Below are positions 11,582 to 21,974 of a DNA stretch of 64,000 nt, in pieces. Below the pieces are notes generated by a model. That model made no database searches. It worked only from the letters and a program-made list of their open reading frames with translations, and was not told the origin of the DNA. Source of the DNA: Portulaca oleracea (lineage: Eukaryota; Streptophyta; Magnoliopsida; Caryophyllales; Portulacaceae); the NCBI GenBank assembly GCA_029582165.1, contig CM055875.1, forward strand, positions 11,096,785 through 11,160,784, written 5' to 3'. The position numbers and the translations under genes are program-made. How positions within the stretch are numbered: the first letter of the stretch is position 1; the number at the start of each line of letters is the position of its first letter.

Positions 11582-11989
11582 ATGGCGAACGGATCACAAA
11601 ATTCTGGAGATCCAAACCTCTGTACAAACAACTGTGGGTTCTTCGGGAACCCAGCAACCAACAATCTTTGCTCAAAGTGTTACAAAGACTACATGATGAA
11701 CCCATCCAAGGATGAGAAAATCGATGAATTGGGTGTTGAAATCGAAGCAGGAAGTTGTTCTTCGGAGAGTAACATTCAAGAACTCTCGACCCGACCCGCA
11801 ACCTGGTGCAACCAGTGCAAGAAACGGGTCGGGCTGATAGGGTTTCGATGCAGATGTAGGCAGACGTTTTGTTCGTCGCATCGGTATTCGGACAAGCATG
11901 ATTGTGTGTTTGATTACAAGGGAGCTGGGCAGGATGCGATTGCTAGGGCAAATCCAGTGGTTAAGGTTGATAAGATTGATAAGAGTTGA
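11582..11989 (+). CDS. A20/AN1 zinc-finger stress-associated protein
   Basis: This 135-residue intronless protein has the full SAP layout. An N-terminal A20 finger (about residues 13-37) shows LCTNNCGFFGNPATNNLCSK with four cysteines in the C-x3-C-x11-C-x2-C pattern. A C-terminal AN1 finger (about 76-115) shows WCNQCKKRVGLIGFRCRC, then FCSSHRYSDKHDC and FDYKGAG. All zinc ligands are present. Plant SAPs act in stress responses. Their A20 domain binds ubiquitin, and some have E3-ligase activity in the AN1 part. The length is slightly below the usual 150-175 residues, because the linker is short. The ATG at 11582 directly follows an AAA context and no upstream in-frame ATG was preferred. The open frame and intact fingers suggest a working gene despite flanking repeats. 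Which SAP paralogue it is cannot be told here. Confidence 0.93.
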   Translation: MANGSQNSGDPNLCTNNCGFFGNPATNNLCSKCYKDYMMNPSKDEKIDELGVEIEAGSCSSESNIQELSTRPATWCNQCKKRVGLIGFRCRCRQTFCSSHRYSDKHDCVFDYKGAGQDAIARANPVVKVDKIDKS

Positions 11990-12514
11990 TGATTTTAGGG
12001 GGTTGGATGAGGTGGGTTTGATTTGAATTTATGGTACCCCCACTTAATGTACAAGTTTATTGGATGTTAATTCATTGTAACTAGTTGAAATATTGGATGG
12101 AAGTATTTAGTATTCTAAGTTCTCATCTTTCTTTCCCTTCCTTCTTTCTTTGATTATGGTTACCTCTGTAATTTTTGCACTTGTTGTATACATGAATGAT
12201 GTCCTTGTGAATTCGGATAGACTAGTAGTAATTTGTGCACTTTTTCTCATCTTTGATTATCTTTACGAATTCAAAATATGAATGAATTTTTTGACAAAGG
12301 GAACTTATATTACAGGAGATGATGAAGAACAAAGACGAAGAACACCGAAAAAGAAGAAGAGAGAAGAAGAAGCCAAGAAGAAGATGGAAATTGAGAGGGA
12401 GACGATGGCTTCAGTTATATAAGAAATGATTTGGAGCCAATGGAAGAGGGTAGTCTCGGCATTCCACAAAGAAATTTCAAAAAAAATATCACTTTACTCA
12501 ACGGTCACCGGATT
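11990..12514. other. SAP 3' region and Lys/Glu-coding purine tract, no further gene
   Basis: The 3' untranslated region probably runs through the T-rich stretch near 12050-12180. 12310-12420 is a purine-rich AAGAAGAAG tract with no lasting reading frame. Confidence 0.4.
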
Positions 12515-12755
12515 CCGGTGAAGAATGGCCGAAAAGGCACATGGGAGCCATTTGTTTGAAAACTTGGTCCTCTTTGAATGCATTAAAAAAATGTTGTCCC
12601 CCAGTAGTCAGTTATTAAGAATGTATGGCACCTCCCAGCAACTATATTATTTGGTCCTATTAGGTAATTAAATATGTTTAATTACAACTATATTATTTTG
12701 TCCTATAGGGTCACACAAGTCAGCGCCCTGGAACAATGTATGTAACGTAAGCAAT
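12515..12755. repeat. Right flank repeat of the SAP gene
   Basis: 12515-12642 is inverted relative to 11198-11330, and 12664-12755 is direct relative to 11105-11195. Inside it, CAACTATATTATTTGGTCCT is repeated 43 bp later with small changes. Confidence 0.8.
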
Positions 12756-12764
12756 ATCGTATTA

Positions 12765-13385
12765 TGTTTAGGAACGTTGGGAACTTATTTCTATGAGAGA
12801 TCTTCCCAACACGGACCGTGTTGATCAAACACGGTTCGTGTTGGTGTTACCATGGACCGTGGTGACAATAGGCTGACTTAAAGGACATTCAGGAGGCCAA
12901 CACGGACCGTGTCGGACCTCAGAATGTGTCGTTAAGTAAGTCGACTATTAGGGTTTTTTAATAACCTTTTCCCCAAGCCATTTGAACCCTATAAATAGGA
13001 GTCTCTCTGAGAGATTTTTGGAGGGAACTGCCTGAGACTTTTAGGGAGATACCAGGGTGATTTCCAAGTTCCTCTCTCTCAGTTTGGAGTCCTTGTTTCC
13101 TGAAACAACAACCTATACCGAAACACATACATCTTTAGATTGAGATCTTTCTCGATCGGGTCGATCTAGCAATCGAGTTCCCGGAGTGCTGCATGGACTT
13201 TCAGTAGAGGATTTCTACATTGGAATCTCAAAGGTCAACCTCTGCATCAATCAGATTAGCGATCAGGTATAACTACTAAAGCCTCTGCAATTATTCCTTT
13301 CTTGGTTGATTAATGGTTTTATAATCGTTATGATTATTCCCAATTAATCTGTATCTGTTTAGGAAATAGATAACCTAAAACCTAA
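12765..13385 (+). mobile_element. LTR-A, probable LTR with TATA box
   Basis: It begins TGTTTAGGAACG and carries near-palindromes CAACACGGACCGTGTTG (12807-12823), AACACGGTTCGTGTT (~12829) and ACCATGGACCGTGGT (~12849). A TATA box (CTATAAATAGG, ~12990) is followed by a leader. From about 13023 it matches 24564-24933 in direct orientation with small differences. The second copy ends CCTAACA, which gives the LTR end. An Athila-like element starts at 13386, two bases before that end. Confidence 0.6.
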
Positions 13386-14904
13386 TGTAACATGGTTTTG
13401 TGGACCTCGGTTTTTATCGTTCTTCTCAGGGAGCGAGCCTTGGTCATAGAATCTAGGTGAAAGGTCGGGATCGAGATCGCTAGGTAAGGAACTCGGTTGA
13501 AAGGGGTCACAACGCAACAAAGAAATCTAAGGTCGGTCAAGGAAAGGAAATGGGCTTCGGAGGCTTTTCGGGATGCAAATGGGGATGAGGAAATGGGTTT
13601 TGCAACAAGGGAATAATAAGGAGGGAGAATCAAGTAGCAATTCCATTAGAAAATACCCACCGAGCTTCCACTTTCGTGGATAGTCCGGATTAACTTCCCC
13701 AAAGTCCACCACGGACCCGGAGGGTTAATGAAATGGAATTACCTAGTTAACCTCTTTCCACTTTCGTGGGTGAGCATTAACTATCCCGACTCCAACCTTC
13801 CGCACAAGTGTTGGATGTATTTGGGTGCTTTTGGACCCAAATAAATCCCACTTGAGGGAAGGAAAGGAGTTGGAAATTGATTTACCAACTAATTACTCAC
13901 TAATATTGCTAACCCAAACCTAATCACCCATTCACACCCTTAATTACCCCATAACCCATAGGGTTTCTAGCAACTAATCATGATAAAAGCTATGCTAACA
14001 ACATCTAAACCAAACCTAAGGATGATTTCTAACATCAACAAACAAGAACAAGCAAAACAATGAAAGTAGCAAGCAAAGCAATTAAAGAAGCAAGAAAGGT
14101 AATTGACAAAGTAGTTAATGAAAGAGTTAAGGGAAGAGAATACTTATCAAATGCTGGAAATGAACAAGGAAAAGCAATAGAAAGATGGTCCAACAATCTC
14201 TCAATTGATTGAATACCCAAAACTTGAATAGAACTCAAAATCCACCAAAACCCTAGAATAATTAAAGCTAATCTCTCTCTAAAAATCACTAATACCAAGC
14301 TGAAAATTAGAAGTCTAAAAACTAGAATCGACCCTTTCAAAATCGTCAATTAGAGTGTTTATACAAGGCAAAACAGTTTGGCAAAACAGTTTGGCAAAAC
14401 GTTGTCGTTTAAGCCAGAAATGCGCGTAGAAAATAGGAGGTCGCGGGCGCGACCTAGGGGGTAACGGGCGCGACCCTAGCGAAATCCACAGGCGATTTTG
14501 GCTTCGTAAGACCGCGGGTGCTGTCTCCTTCTATCCAGCTTAGCATAGCGGGTGTCACGCGAGGGGTAACGGGCACTACCCTCTTGGCTCTTCTCCTGAC
14601 TTTCTTCCAAAGGCTGTAACGCCCGCTACACAGATTGTAGCGGGTGTTACCTCACTGATTTGCACCAAAGAAAGGGAAAGTGGTCCCGGGTCAACTCCGC
14701 TTCGGCTCTCGACACGGCTTGGCTCGGGAATCGCTCGAGATTCCCTAAAAACCTCTAAAACAACCCATTTTGCCTCGTTTTTATGTAAAACGCCAAAACC
14801 TAAAAAATAACCAGAAACACACTAAAAGGCACGAAAATAGACTAGAAACGAGTCAAAAGACCAAGATAAAAGGCGATATTTAGGCCCAAAAATGGGACTA
14901 AACA
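13386..14904 (-). mobile_element. 3' LTR of an Athila-like Ty3 element (Athila-1)
   Basis: On plus it begins TGTAACATGG and ends ACTAAACA. The next bases, 14905-14918, read AAGTGTGGGGGGAG on the minus strand, a polypurine tract, so the element is on minus and this is its 3' LTR. Its start resembles the other Athila-like LTRs here: a 'TTTTTGTGG' block and then 'CTCAGGGA'. It contains the palindrome GGTCGCGGGCGCGACC at 14439-14454, plus weaker relatives near 14462, 14567, 14617 and 14638. The sequence before it, CCTAA, would be the target duplication, but the other end of the element is lost. Confidence 0.65.
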
Positions 14905-14918
14905 CTCCCCCCACACTT
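14905..14918 (-). other. Polypurine tract of Athila-1
   Basis: Minus-strand AAGTGTGGGGGGAG directly abuts the LTR, the position where plus-strand DNA synthesis is primed in LTR retroelements. Confidence 0.7.
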
Positions 14919-14922
14919 GAAC

Positions 14923-14943
14923 TTTTGCTTGTCCCAAGCAAAA
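14923..14943 (-). other. Stem-loop next to the polypurine tract of Athila-1
   Basis: TTTTGCTTG-TCC-CAAGCAAAA has perfect 9-bp arms. The equivalent place in Athila-2 (36003-36023) has GTTTGCTCG-CCC-CGAGCAAAC, where two pairs have changed together. Confidence 0.75.
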
Positions 14944-16200
14944 CAAAACAAAAACAAAAAGAAAACTAAACACCAACTCCTCTTTCGTGAGAGGAAACGA
15001 GTCCATTTAGCGTATGCACCAAGCCCTTTAAATTCGTGGCAGCCCAGGTGGACGAGATGGACTCGTGAGGGTTTGTAGCAGCTCTACCCACAAAAGCCAA
15101 AGAAAAAGGAGAGAGGGAAAGTGAAAAACAAAACAAAAGAACGAAAAAAAGAAAATAGAAAACAGCTTCCTTCAAAGAATCATGCTATCGCAATCAAGAA
15201 AACGATACTAATCATTCAAAAGGAACCGCTGTGAGCACCTCGAAAACACTTAACTCAAGCAATTGCCCATCGTAGGGATTTTCGACTCCCGACATCTCAT
15301 GCAAAGCTAAATCCCATGTGCGTATATGCTTAGTGGGTTCTGGATGATTCCGATCGATCCCCAAGAAAAACTCACATCCGAGCTCGAATCAAAGCGAAAA
15401 GGATTAATTAAGCGGTGTCTTTCCCTTGTTTGTGTCGCCCTTGGCTTGGTGAGGGCCGCAGGAAACGCAAGGTGAGACTTTTATTAGCAATTAACTTCAT
15501 TTGGCGTTGGGTTCCCGACATTTTTGATTTAGCTTAATAATGGTGGGCGTTAGCTTTTCGGGAATTAAACGGCCCATAACGGGGTTTACCCTCCCAACAC
15601 AGGCTTTTCCATACGCCTCATCCTCACGAACGATGGAGGCTTAAGGGGAAATAGCGTCGCACCGCTAATACCAGTCTCATGTAGGTAGACTAACTTTATG
15701 CTGGTTAATGCCGGATTTCACTGACACAAACCAATTAATTCAATTTAATTAGGCTTCACTTTTTCAACAAGCTCGGATATGGCCAACTAGAGACTCACTG
15801 TTTCAACCAGAACGTGAAATAAAACAGGGATCTCGCTAGGCATTCAATGAAGGGAATCTAGATAGATGAGTCATGACAACGCCTAAGCTAGGGTCGAAAG
15901 TGCTCAAACCGATTTCTTTCAAGAAGATTAAGAAAGTATTCCCAACATTGACATCACTATCCAAGAAACGAAGCAAAAACAAAAGCAAAACGAAAACTTT
16001 TAAGGTTTTTCACTCCCTTTTTTCTCCTTTTCCACACAAAAATTTTTCAAATTTAAGCAAAAACTAGGAAAAACAAAAACAAAAATGATAGGTGATCTAC
16101 CCTTTAAATAGAATATCTCTCCCCCCCCCCCCTCACACTTAAAACACCACAATGTCCTCATTGTGGGAGGTGTCACAAGAAAAGGGTAGAGAACCTACAA
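14944..16200. other. Athila-1 internal non-coding region
   Basis: It lies between the polypurine tract and the ATHILA-type open frames. It has no coding signal. It includes a C13 run at about 16122-16134 and shares motifs with the Athila-2 internal region (for example 'TAGTAGCTCTACCCACAAAAGCC' type sequence near 15075 and 36170). Confidence 0.5.
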
Positions 16201-16338
16201 AAAGAAAACAAACAAAAACAACTAGCATGTAAAAGTGGTGGCGACCCGAGCCTATACGGCTCCCACAGTAAAGTGGGAGCCGTGTAGGCTCGGGTCGCCA
16301 CCACTTTTATATGCTAGTTGGTTTTGTTTGTTTTCTTT
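16201..16338. repeat. Near-perfect hairpin, 66-bp arms and 6-nt loop
   Basis: The arms 16201-16266 and 16273-16338 pair with only about three mismatches around the loop AGTAAA. The core GTGGCGACCCGAGCC appears once and unpaired in the related Athila-2 region near 37400. The second arm is therefore a local inverted duplication in this copy. Confidence 0.92.
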
Positions 16339-16669
16339 CTAGTCCCAACAGAAACACTCAAAGGGGTTCGCCACCCAAGAGAAAATCAAGCATGCAACAT
16401 GGATCAAAATATATACACAATCAAAGAGAGCGGAAAGAGGTTACCTCGAGGTCTTCAATTAAAGAACAGAACAAATCCGCGATCCAGGAAAATATCACAC
16501 TTGGGTTAGGAATAAACTACCAAAACATAATAAGTATGAATGTTTGCATGCATAAAAGGAAAAGAACAAAAACAAAAGTAAAAACAAGACACTAGCTAAC
16601 TAATAAAAGAAAAGACAAACTATTTACAAAATTTACATTGACACTGGCTAACCTCAACCCCGAATCTCA

Positions 16670-17983
16670 CTAGTTTGAGGCGGGAATTGAGGGTGAAACA
16701 TCTCTCATGACCGGCCTTACCAATGATGAAGCAATGAAAGTGAAATAACCAAACCATGGGGCAACGAACTCAACAAAACCAACTAACCGACACGTTTTCC
16801 AACTTTCCCATAAAGCACCCCCCACACACTTATCTAACACTAACAGTGTAAATAAAATCAATGAAGAGAGTAAAGTGGGAGTGGGGACACTTACAAACCA
16901 TTGCTCGGATCCTCCCGGGGGAGGATATGGGTGATAAGGAAAGTAGGTGGGATAGTGGCGGTTTCTGTACTCCGGTGATGTCGGGGGATTGTTCACAATG
17001 GAGTAGTGGTAATACCCCCAGTCACGCCAATACTGGTTTTGATGTTGAAAATGCTCCTCGTGCCTCTGAAGTGTGGACTGCTGGACACGTAGTAGATCTT
17101 GTTGGGTCTCCAACAAGTTATGTTGACCCTGGAGTAGCGTTCGTTGTTCTCGAAGATCAACTCTCATTTGTTCAAATTGAGAGTTGAGATGCTCAAGTGA
17201 AGCTTCCCATGGATGACTTCCACTTCCGCTAGCTTCACTATGGCCGGGATACTCCTCTTCCTTCTTTTCTTCTTCTTCCTCTTCTTCTTCATTGCCCTCC
17301 TGTTCCTCCTCACCATCGGACACATCCGGACCACCCACCTTGCGGTCACTATGAACCTAACCACAAGACTAGTTATGCTCGTTAGTGATATCCAACCACT
17401 GCTCGGCATGGTCCGGATCCAAGAGAACTTTCGTTTTGTTATCGTGTCCATGGCAATAGATCGTGAAAGTCGGGTGCTTAGCGAGGATGTTCATTCTTTG
17501 CAGCCGTACCCTGTTGATAGGATCTGGAAGATAACGCGGGGTCCACTTCTTCAAATATTTCCCGAACCCTTCTTGAACTAGGAAGTGACAAATGATGTGC
17601 CCCATCCCGATGGTAGTAGGACGGGGTTCCGTGCTAATCTCCCAAAGACAATTTAAGATACAAGATCCAGTGTTGACCCGTTTACCCCTTACGGCATTGT
17701 AGATCACAAATAGGTCATCCTTCCGAACCTTGGGGCGTTCATCATCCCTCCCGAACACTGAACTTGTCACGATCCTATGGAGGATTCGGACGACCGGATT
17801 GCAAAAATCACACCCCTTAGAATTTCGGGAGCAATGATACCGTGGTTCTTCGCCTCTCATGCCGAGATTCATCCTCCTCCAACACGTTAAAGCTTGCATT
17901 GCTTTTTCCTCATCAAAGTCCGCGCATCGCTCATAAAATCTCCCATCATTGGGCAACCCCAACCTTTGGCAAAAATGCTTCAC
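16670..17983 (-). pseudogene. Athila-type ORF (ATHILA ORF-1-like), broken
   Basis: Reading minus, 17983-17369 gives a 204-residue frame with the block NAVRGKRVNTGSCILNCLWE and then LVQEGFGKYLKKWTPRYLP, which I recognise as the conserved part of the ATHILA family proteins. A stop near 17369 separates it from 17338-16670. That part begins GGPDVSDGEEEQEG, runs through an acidic Glu/Lys tract, and then a glutamine-rich coiled coil (QTLLQGQHNLLETQQ-like, about residues 55-95) before a Tyr/Pro-rich region. The stop and degenerate 3' part argue against function. Upstream sequence towards 18166 has more stops. No RT or integrase of this element is present, since the chromovirus insertion and a deletion removed the rest. 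Confidence 0.65.
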
Positions 17984-18166
17984 GGTGCACTACTTGTCTT
18001 TATTGGCGACTCGATATTCAAAATGTGCATTTTTCTTGCCATCATTGTAAATCTTCAAGGAGCTTAAAAATTCAAGGACGGATTGGTCCACAATTGATTC
18101 ATCGATTGTGATGAGCACCTCCCAACCAAGAACGCGAATAAGATAGTCGAAGCTCGGTTTGCAATG

Positions 18167-18923
18167 GATTTTTGGGGAAGAGGCTTAGGTTCATTTCAAT
18201 TCATAATCACATAAGATGTCTTGGGAAATGGGAAAACAAGGTATTTATGCTAAGCAACAAAGTTAGGCTAAAACTCAGCACAAAACAAAACAGACACGCG
18301 CGTGTCGTAGCTTCGTCGCGGGCGCGACGCCTTCCTGTCTCGCGGATCCATCGTCCTGCCGAGGAGTGTCGCAGGCGCAACGGGTAGCGTCGCGGGTGCA
18401 ATGGCTCGGTCAGCAGCTTGTCGCAGGCGTGGCATCCGGACTTCACGGGTGCGACGGAGCGGAGAAACCCAGGCTCGGCTAGCAGGATGTCGCGGGTGCG
18501 ACGCCACTGTCATGGGCACGACCCAGCTCTGCCCCAGATCCCCTGTTCTGGCCAGGAGGCTGTCGCGGGCGCGACGCCCATGTCGCGGGCGTAACTCCTA
18601 TATCGCGGGCGTGACTCCCATCTGTTTTCTTTGCTTCTCTACTTTCCGTGATTCTTGGAACTTTATTGCTCTCAGGACTACACCTGAACCCCCATACCTC
18701 CTAGCTTCCATTCTCGGGACGACCCGGATCGGTCTCGAGGCCTCCGGGGGTCGGTGCATCAAGCGAGCCCTCCTAGAGGGTCCCGAGGCCCATCCATTGG
18801 ATGGCCGAGACTAACCTTGCAATTCCAGGAGTTATCGGGATGTGTAGCTCAAGGTTTGATGTAGACGAGGTGGCACGTTTGGCGGAGATCACAAGTGCGG
18901 AGAATAGAACCCGGACCTCTTCA
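18167..18923 (-). repeat. 3' LTR of the Ty3 chromovirus-like element (truncated)
   Basis: Alignable with 23819-24563. It holds about ten copies of a palindromic word: GACACGCGCGTGTC (18293-18306) and GTCGCGGGCGCGAC (18315-18328, 18562-18575), with variants such as GTCGCGGGTGCGAC (18489-18502), GTCATGGGCACGAC and GTCGCGGGCGTAAC (18582-18595). On plus it ends CCTCTTCA at 18923. Confidence 0.85.
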
Positions 18924-19048
18924 TCTTCCTCTTCTTGAAGAGGATTTGCCCTTAAATCCACATTGGGTTCAACATCCTCGATGTAAGGCGAAAGATCCTC
19001 GATATTGAATGTAGAGGAGATACCCATATCACCTGGAAGATCAAGCTT
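18773..19048 (-). pseudogene. Integrase C-terminal tail running into the LTR
   Basis: The frame 19027-18773 reads STFNIEDLSPYIEDVEPNVD and an acidic EEEDEE stretch, then crosses the LTR boundary at 18923 and continues to a stop. The 'FNVxDLSPY' block is the usual end of Ty3 chromovirus integrase. No chromodomain is visible. The preceding integrase frame ends at 19049 by a small frameshift. Confidence 0.65.
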
Positions 19049-20285
19049 TTAGGCATTGTCGTTTATCTTGGCTAAGATCTTGAACGGTCCCTCGCTTCGT
19101 GGCATGAGTTTGCTACCCCTTCGGGAAGGGAACCGTTCCTTCCTCAAGTGGAGCCAAACCAAGTCCCCAGGTTTGAATGTGATACCACGGCAATGCTTGT
19201 TGGCTCGGGCCTTGTAAAGTTCATTGGTGTGCTTGATCTTTTCTCGAATTTGTCGGTGAAGCTTTTGGATCTCGGCGGCCTTCTCACTTGCTTCAAAGCT
19301 AACCCTCGACTCTAATGGAAGAGGAAGGAGCTCGATAGGAGTAATAAGGTTGACCCCATAGCAAGTCTCGAAGGGCGAATGTCCCGTAGCAAAAAAAGGA
19401 GCCCGATTGTAGGCAAATTCGGCGTGACACAACTTGGCATCCCAATCCCGTAAACTCTTAATTACAAGACCCCGAAGAAAAGTAGTGAGAGTTTTATTAG
19501 TTACCTCGGTTTGACCATCCGTTTGAGGGTGATGCGACGTGCTAAAACGAAGCTTCGTCCCCAGGAGCTTCCATAAAGACCTCCAGAAATGACTCATAAA
19601 CTTTGTGTCATGATATGAGACAATAGTCCTCGGAACACAATGCAAGCGCACTACCTCCCGAAGAAAAGAGTAGCAATGTGGGTGGCGTCATCGGTCTTTT
19701 CGCAAGCATGAAATGCGCCATTTTGGAGAAGCGGTCCACGACGACGAGAATTGCATCTTTGCCACGCACGGTCCGGGGAAGAGCCACAATGAAGTCCATA
19801 CTCAAATCCTCCCACGGGCCACTTGGAACAGGAAAAGATGTATAAAGCGCTTGGTGGAACTGACTTTTGGCATGATGGCAAGTAACACACTTAGAAACCA
19901 CATCCTGTACGTCACCTCCCATCTTCAGCCAATAAAAGTGTTATTTCAACATGTCGATGGTCTTATTGATGCCGAAATGACCGGCAAGACCACCCCCGTG
20001 AACCTCCCACACTAGGAGTTTCCTCAACGGGCATTTGGGAACACACAATTTGTTACCCTTGAAGAGAAATCCATCTTGAATTAAATAAGGTTCATCACCA
20101 CCATCGAGGTGTGATTTGAAGTCATCATCCTCTTTGTAGAACTCCTTCATGTGTTGAAATCTAAGGACCCTTACCTCAACCACCGAAAGAAGGGAATGTC
20201 CCCTTCTTGTGCTTTGCCACAAAATTAAAACTTTGAAAAAACTCAATCCATTTGGCATGACGAGAACTATGTTTGTGTTGTCCAT
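19049..20285 (-). pseudogene. Ty3 integrase, three frame fragments
   Basis: 20285-19941 contains the zinc-binding part (VHGGGLAGHFGINKTIDML, the first H of HHCC). 19922-19608 holds the rest (CVTCHHAK) and the core start [15 protein letters not shown] with the first catalytic aspartate, plus [12 protein letters not shown]. 19651-19049 covers the core end: [12 protein letters not shown] (second Asp position), SHHPQTDGQTEVTNKTL (Glu) and the GPF-type end KLMPRSEGPFKILAKINDNA. Frames change between pieces. In the family, integrase joins cDNA to host DNA. Here it cannot be made as one protein. Confidence 0.85.
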
Positions 20286-21615
20286 TCAAATATTTTAGAG
20301 CTTCGTGATCCGAATCAAGGATAAACTGGCTAGGTCTCAAATAGTGTGACCAATGATCGAGTGCTCGCACGAGAGCGTAAAATTCCTTGTCATAAGTAGA
20401 ATAATTCCTCCTCGATTCGCTGAGCTTCTCGTTGAAATAAGCTATAGGCATTGGTTCTCCATCAAGACGGCCCCAATGCCTACCCCACTAACATCACAAT
20501 CCACCTCGAAGACTTGTGTGAAGTCCGGGAGAGCAAGTGCCAAAGCCTCACATAGTCGAGCCTTAAGCTTCTCAAATTCTCCTTGGGCCGCTCGGGGTCC
20601 ACTCAAAGGCGCCCTTTTTCATACACTCGATAATAGGGGCGGTAAGGGTGCTAAAGCCCTTGATGAACCGTCGGTAGAACAAAGCAAGGTCGTGGAAACT
20701 CCTCACCTCCATAATAGTAGAGGGAGAGGGCCAAGAGCGAATGGCCTCCACTTTCGAGGGATCCATAGAAACACCCCGATCAGAAACAATATACCTAAGA
20801 AAGGTGACTCGAGGAGTGCAAAACTTGTAGTTCTCTAGTTTGCCGAAAAGCCGTTGTTGCCGCAAAACCTCGAACACCAACTCCAAATGTGTAATATGTT
20901 CCACTTCACTCCTCAATTATACCAGAATATCATCAAAATAAACCACCACAAATTTTCTAATAAAAGGTCTCAACGCCTCGTTCATAAGACGCATGAATGT
21001 GCTTGGGGCGCTGGAGAGCCCGAATGGCATGACGAGCCACTCATATAATCCCCCTTTCGTCTTGAAAGTTTTCTTCCTTTTATCTCCTTCCTTCATACGG
21101 ATCTGATGGTAACCACTCCAAAGGTCGACCTTGGAGAAAATACAAGAGCCATGTAACTCATCGAGCATGCCATCGAGCCTCGGTATGGGATACCGATACT
21201 CGATGATAATGTTGTTGATGGCCCGACTGTCGACACACATCCGAAAGGTACCATCCTTTTTGGAAATCGGGAGGGCCGAGATGGAACAAGGGCTCATGCT
21301 CTCTCGAACAGAAACTCGGGTAACAAGTTCGTCCACTTGCCGTTGTAACTCCTTGGTTTCCTGTGGGTTGCACCGATACGTCACCTTGTTGGGGAGTGGA
21401 GCTCCGGGAATAAGGTTGATTTTATGCTCAATACCCGGAATAGGAGGTAGACCCGGTAGAAGATCTTCGGGGAACACATCGTAGAATTTGGCAAGAAGAG
21501 GGGCAACGAGAAGGTGCTTAGGTGTCACTACCTCACTTGTGTTTGCCTCTAAGAGGAGCAAGGCAAAAATGACCTTCCCCTTACTTAGGGCTTGCTCAAC
21601 CCGTGTTTCGCTCAA
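20176..21615 (-). pseudogene. Ty3 reverse transcriptase and RNase H, broken
   Basis: RT spans 21615-20572. Visible are PGIEHKINLIPGA, the template-grip region KKDGTFRMCVDSRAIN, the first catalytic block FSKVDLWSGYHQIRM, MPFGLSSAPSTFMRLMNE and the active-site VVYFDDILV. An in-frame stop directly follows FDDILV (20917), and the frame reopens downstream with GRYIVS-like thumb sequence ([17 protein letters not shown]). RNase H lies at 20451-20176 (ESRRNYSTYDKEFYALVRAL, then LDSDHEALKYLNGQ) after a frameshift near 20500. Confidence 0.9.
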
Positions 21616-21974
21616 GTGTTTGGGCTCCTCACTTCCTACCCCGTGTTTTTCAACCCATTATGAACAGTTCACTTGTCAAATTACCACGGTCGACCCAACA
21701 ATATATGGCATGCGCTCATGGGAACAACATCACAAACGACAGAATCATCGTAGTTAGCACCAAAAGACAAATTCGCTAGGACTTGATTGGTTACCTTAAT
21801 ACCATATTGGTTGTTGAGCCATTTGAGCGAATAAGGACGAGGATGAGGCAATAATGGTAATTCAAGCTTGTCAACTATATACGTAGATGCAACGTTAGTA
21901 CAGCTCCCTCCATCGATAATAAGATTGCAAACCTTGCCCCCTACGAAACACCGTGATTGAAAAATAGTCTCCCG
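21616..21974 (-). pseudogene. Ty3 aspartic protease region
   Basis: Minus frame near 21965-21900 reads GGKVCNLIIDGGSCTNVAS, a retropepsin active-site block of the IDGGS type common in plant Ty3 elements. The chain continues towards SLSFGANYDDSV. Indels prevent one continuous frame to RT. Confidence 0.7.

Noticed and set aside
17213..17581. Hydrophobic plus frame with a run of Leu/Phe that looks like a membrane segment
   Set aside because: Antisense of the Glu/Lys-rich tract of the Athila-type ORF.
18401..18814. Arg/Cys-rich frames over the Ty3 LTR, both strands, repeated at 23928-24402
   Set aside because: Produced by the repeated GTCGCGGGCGCGAC words. No protein is supported.
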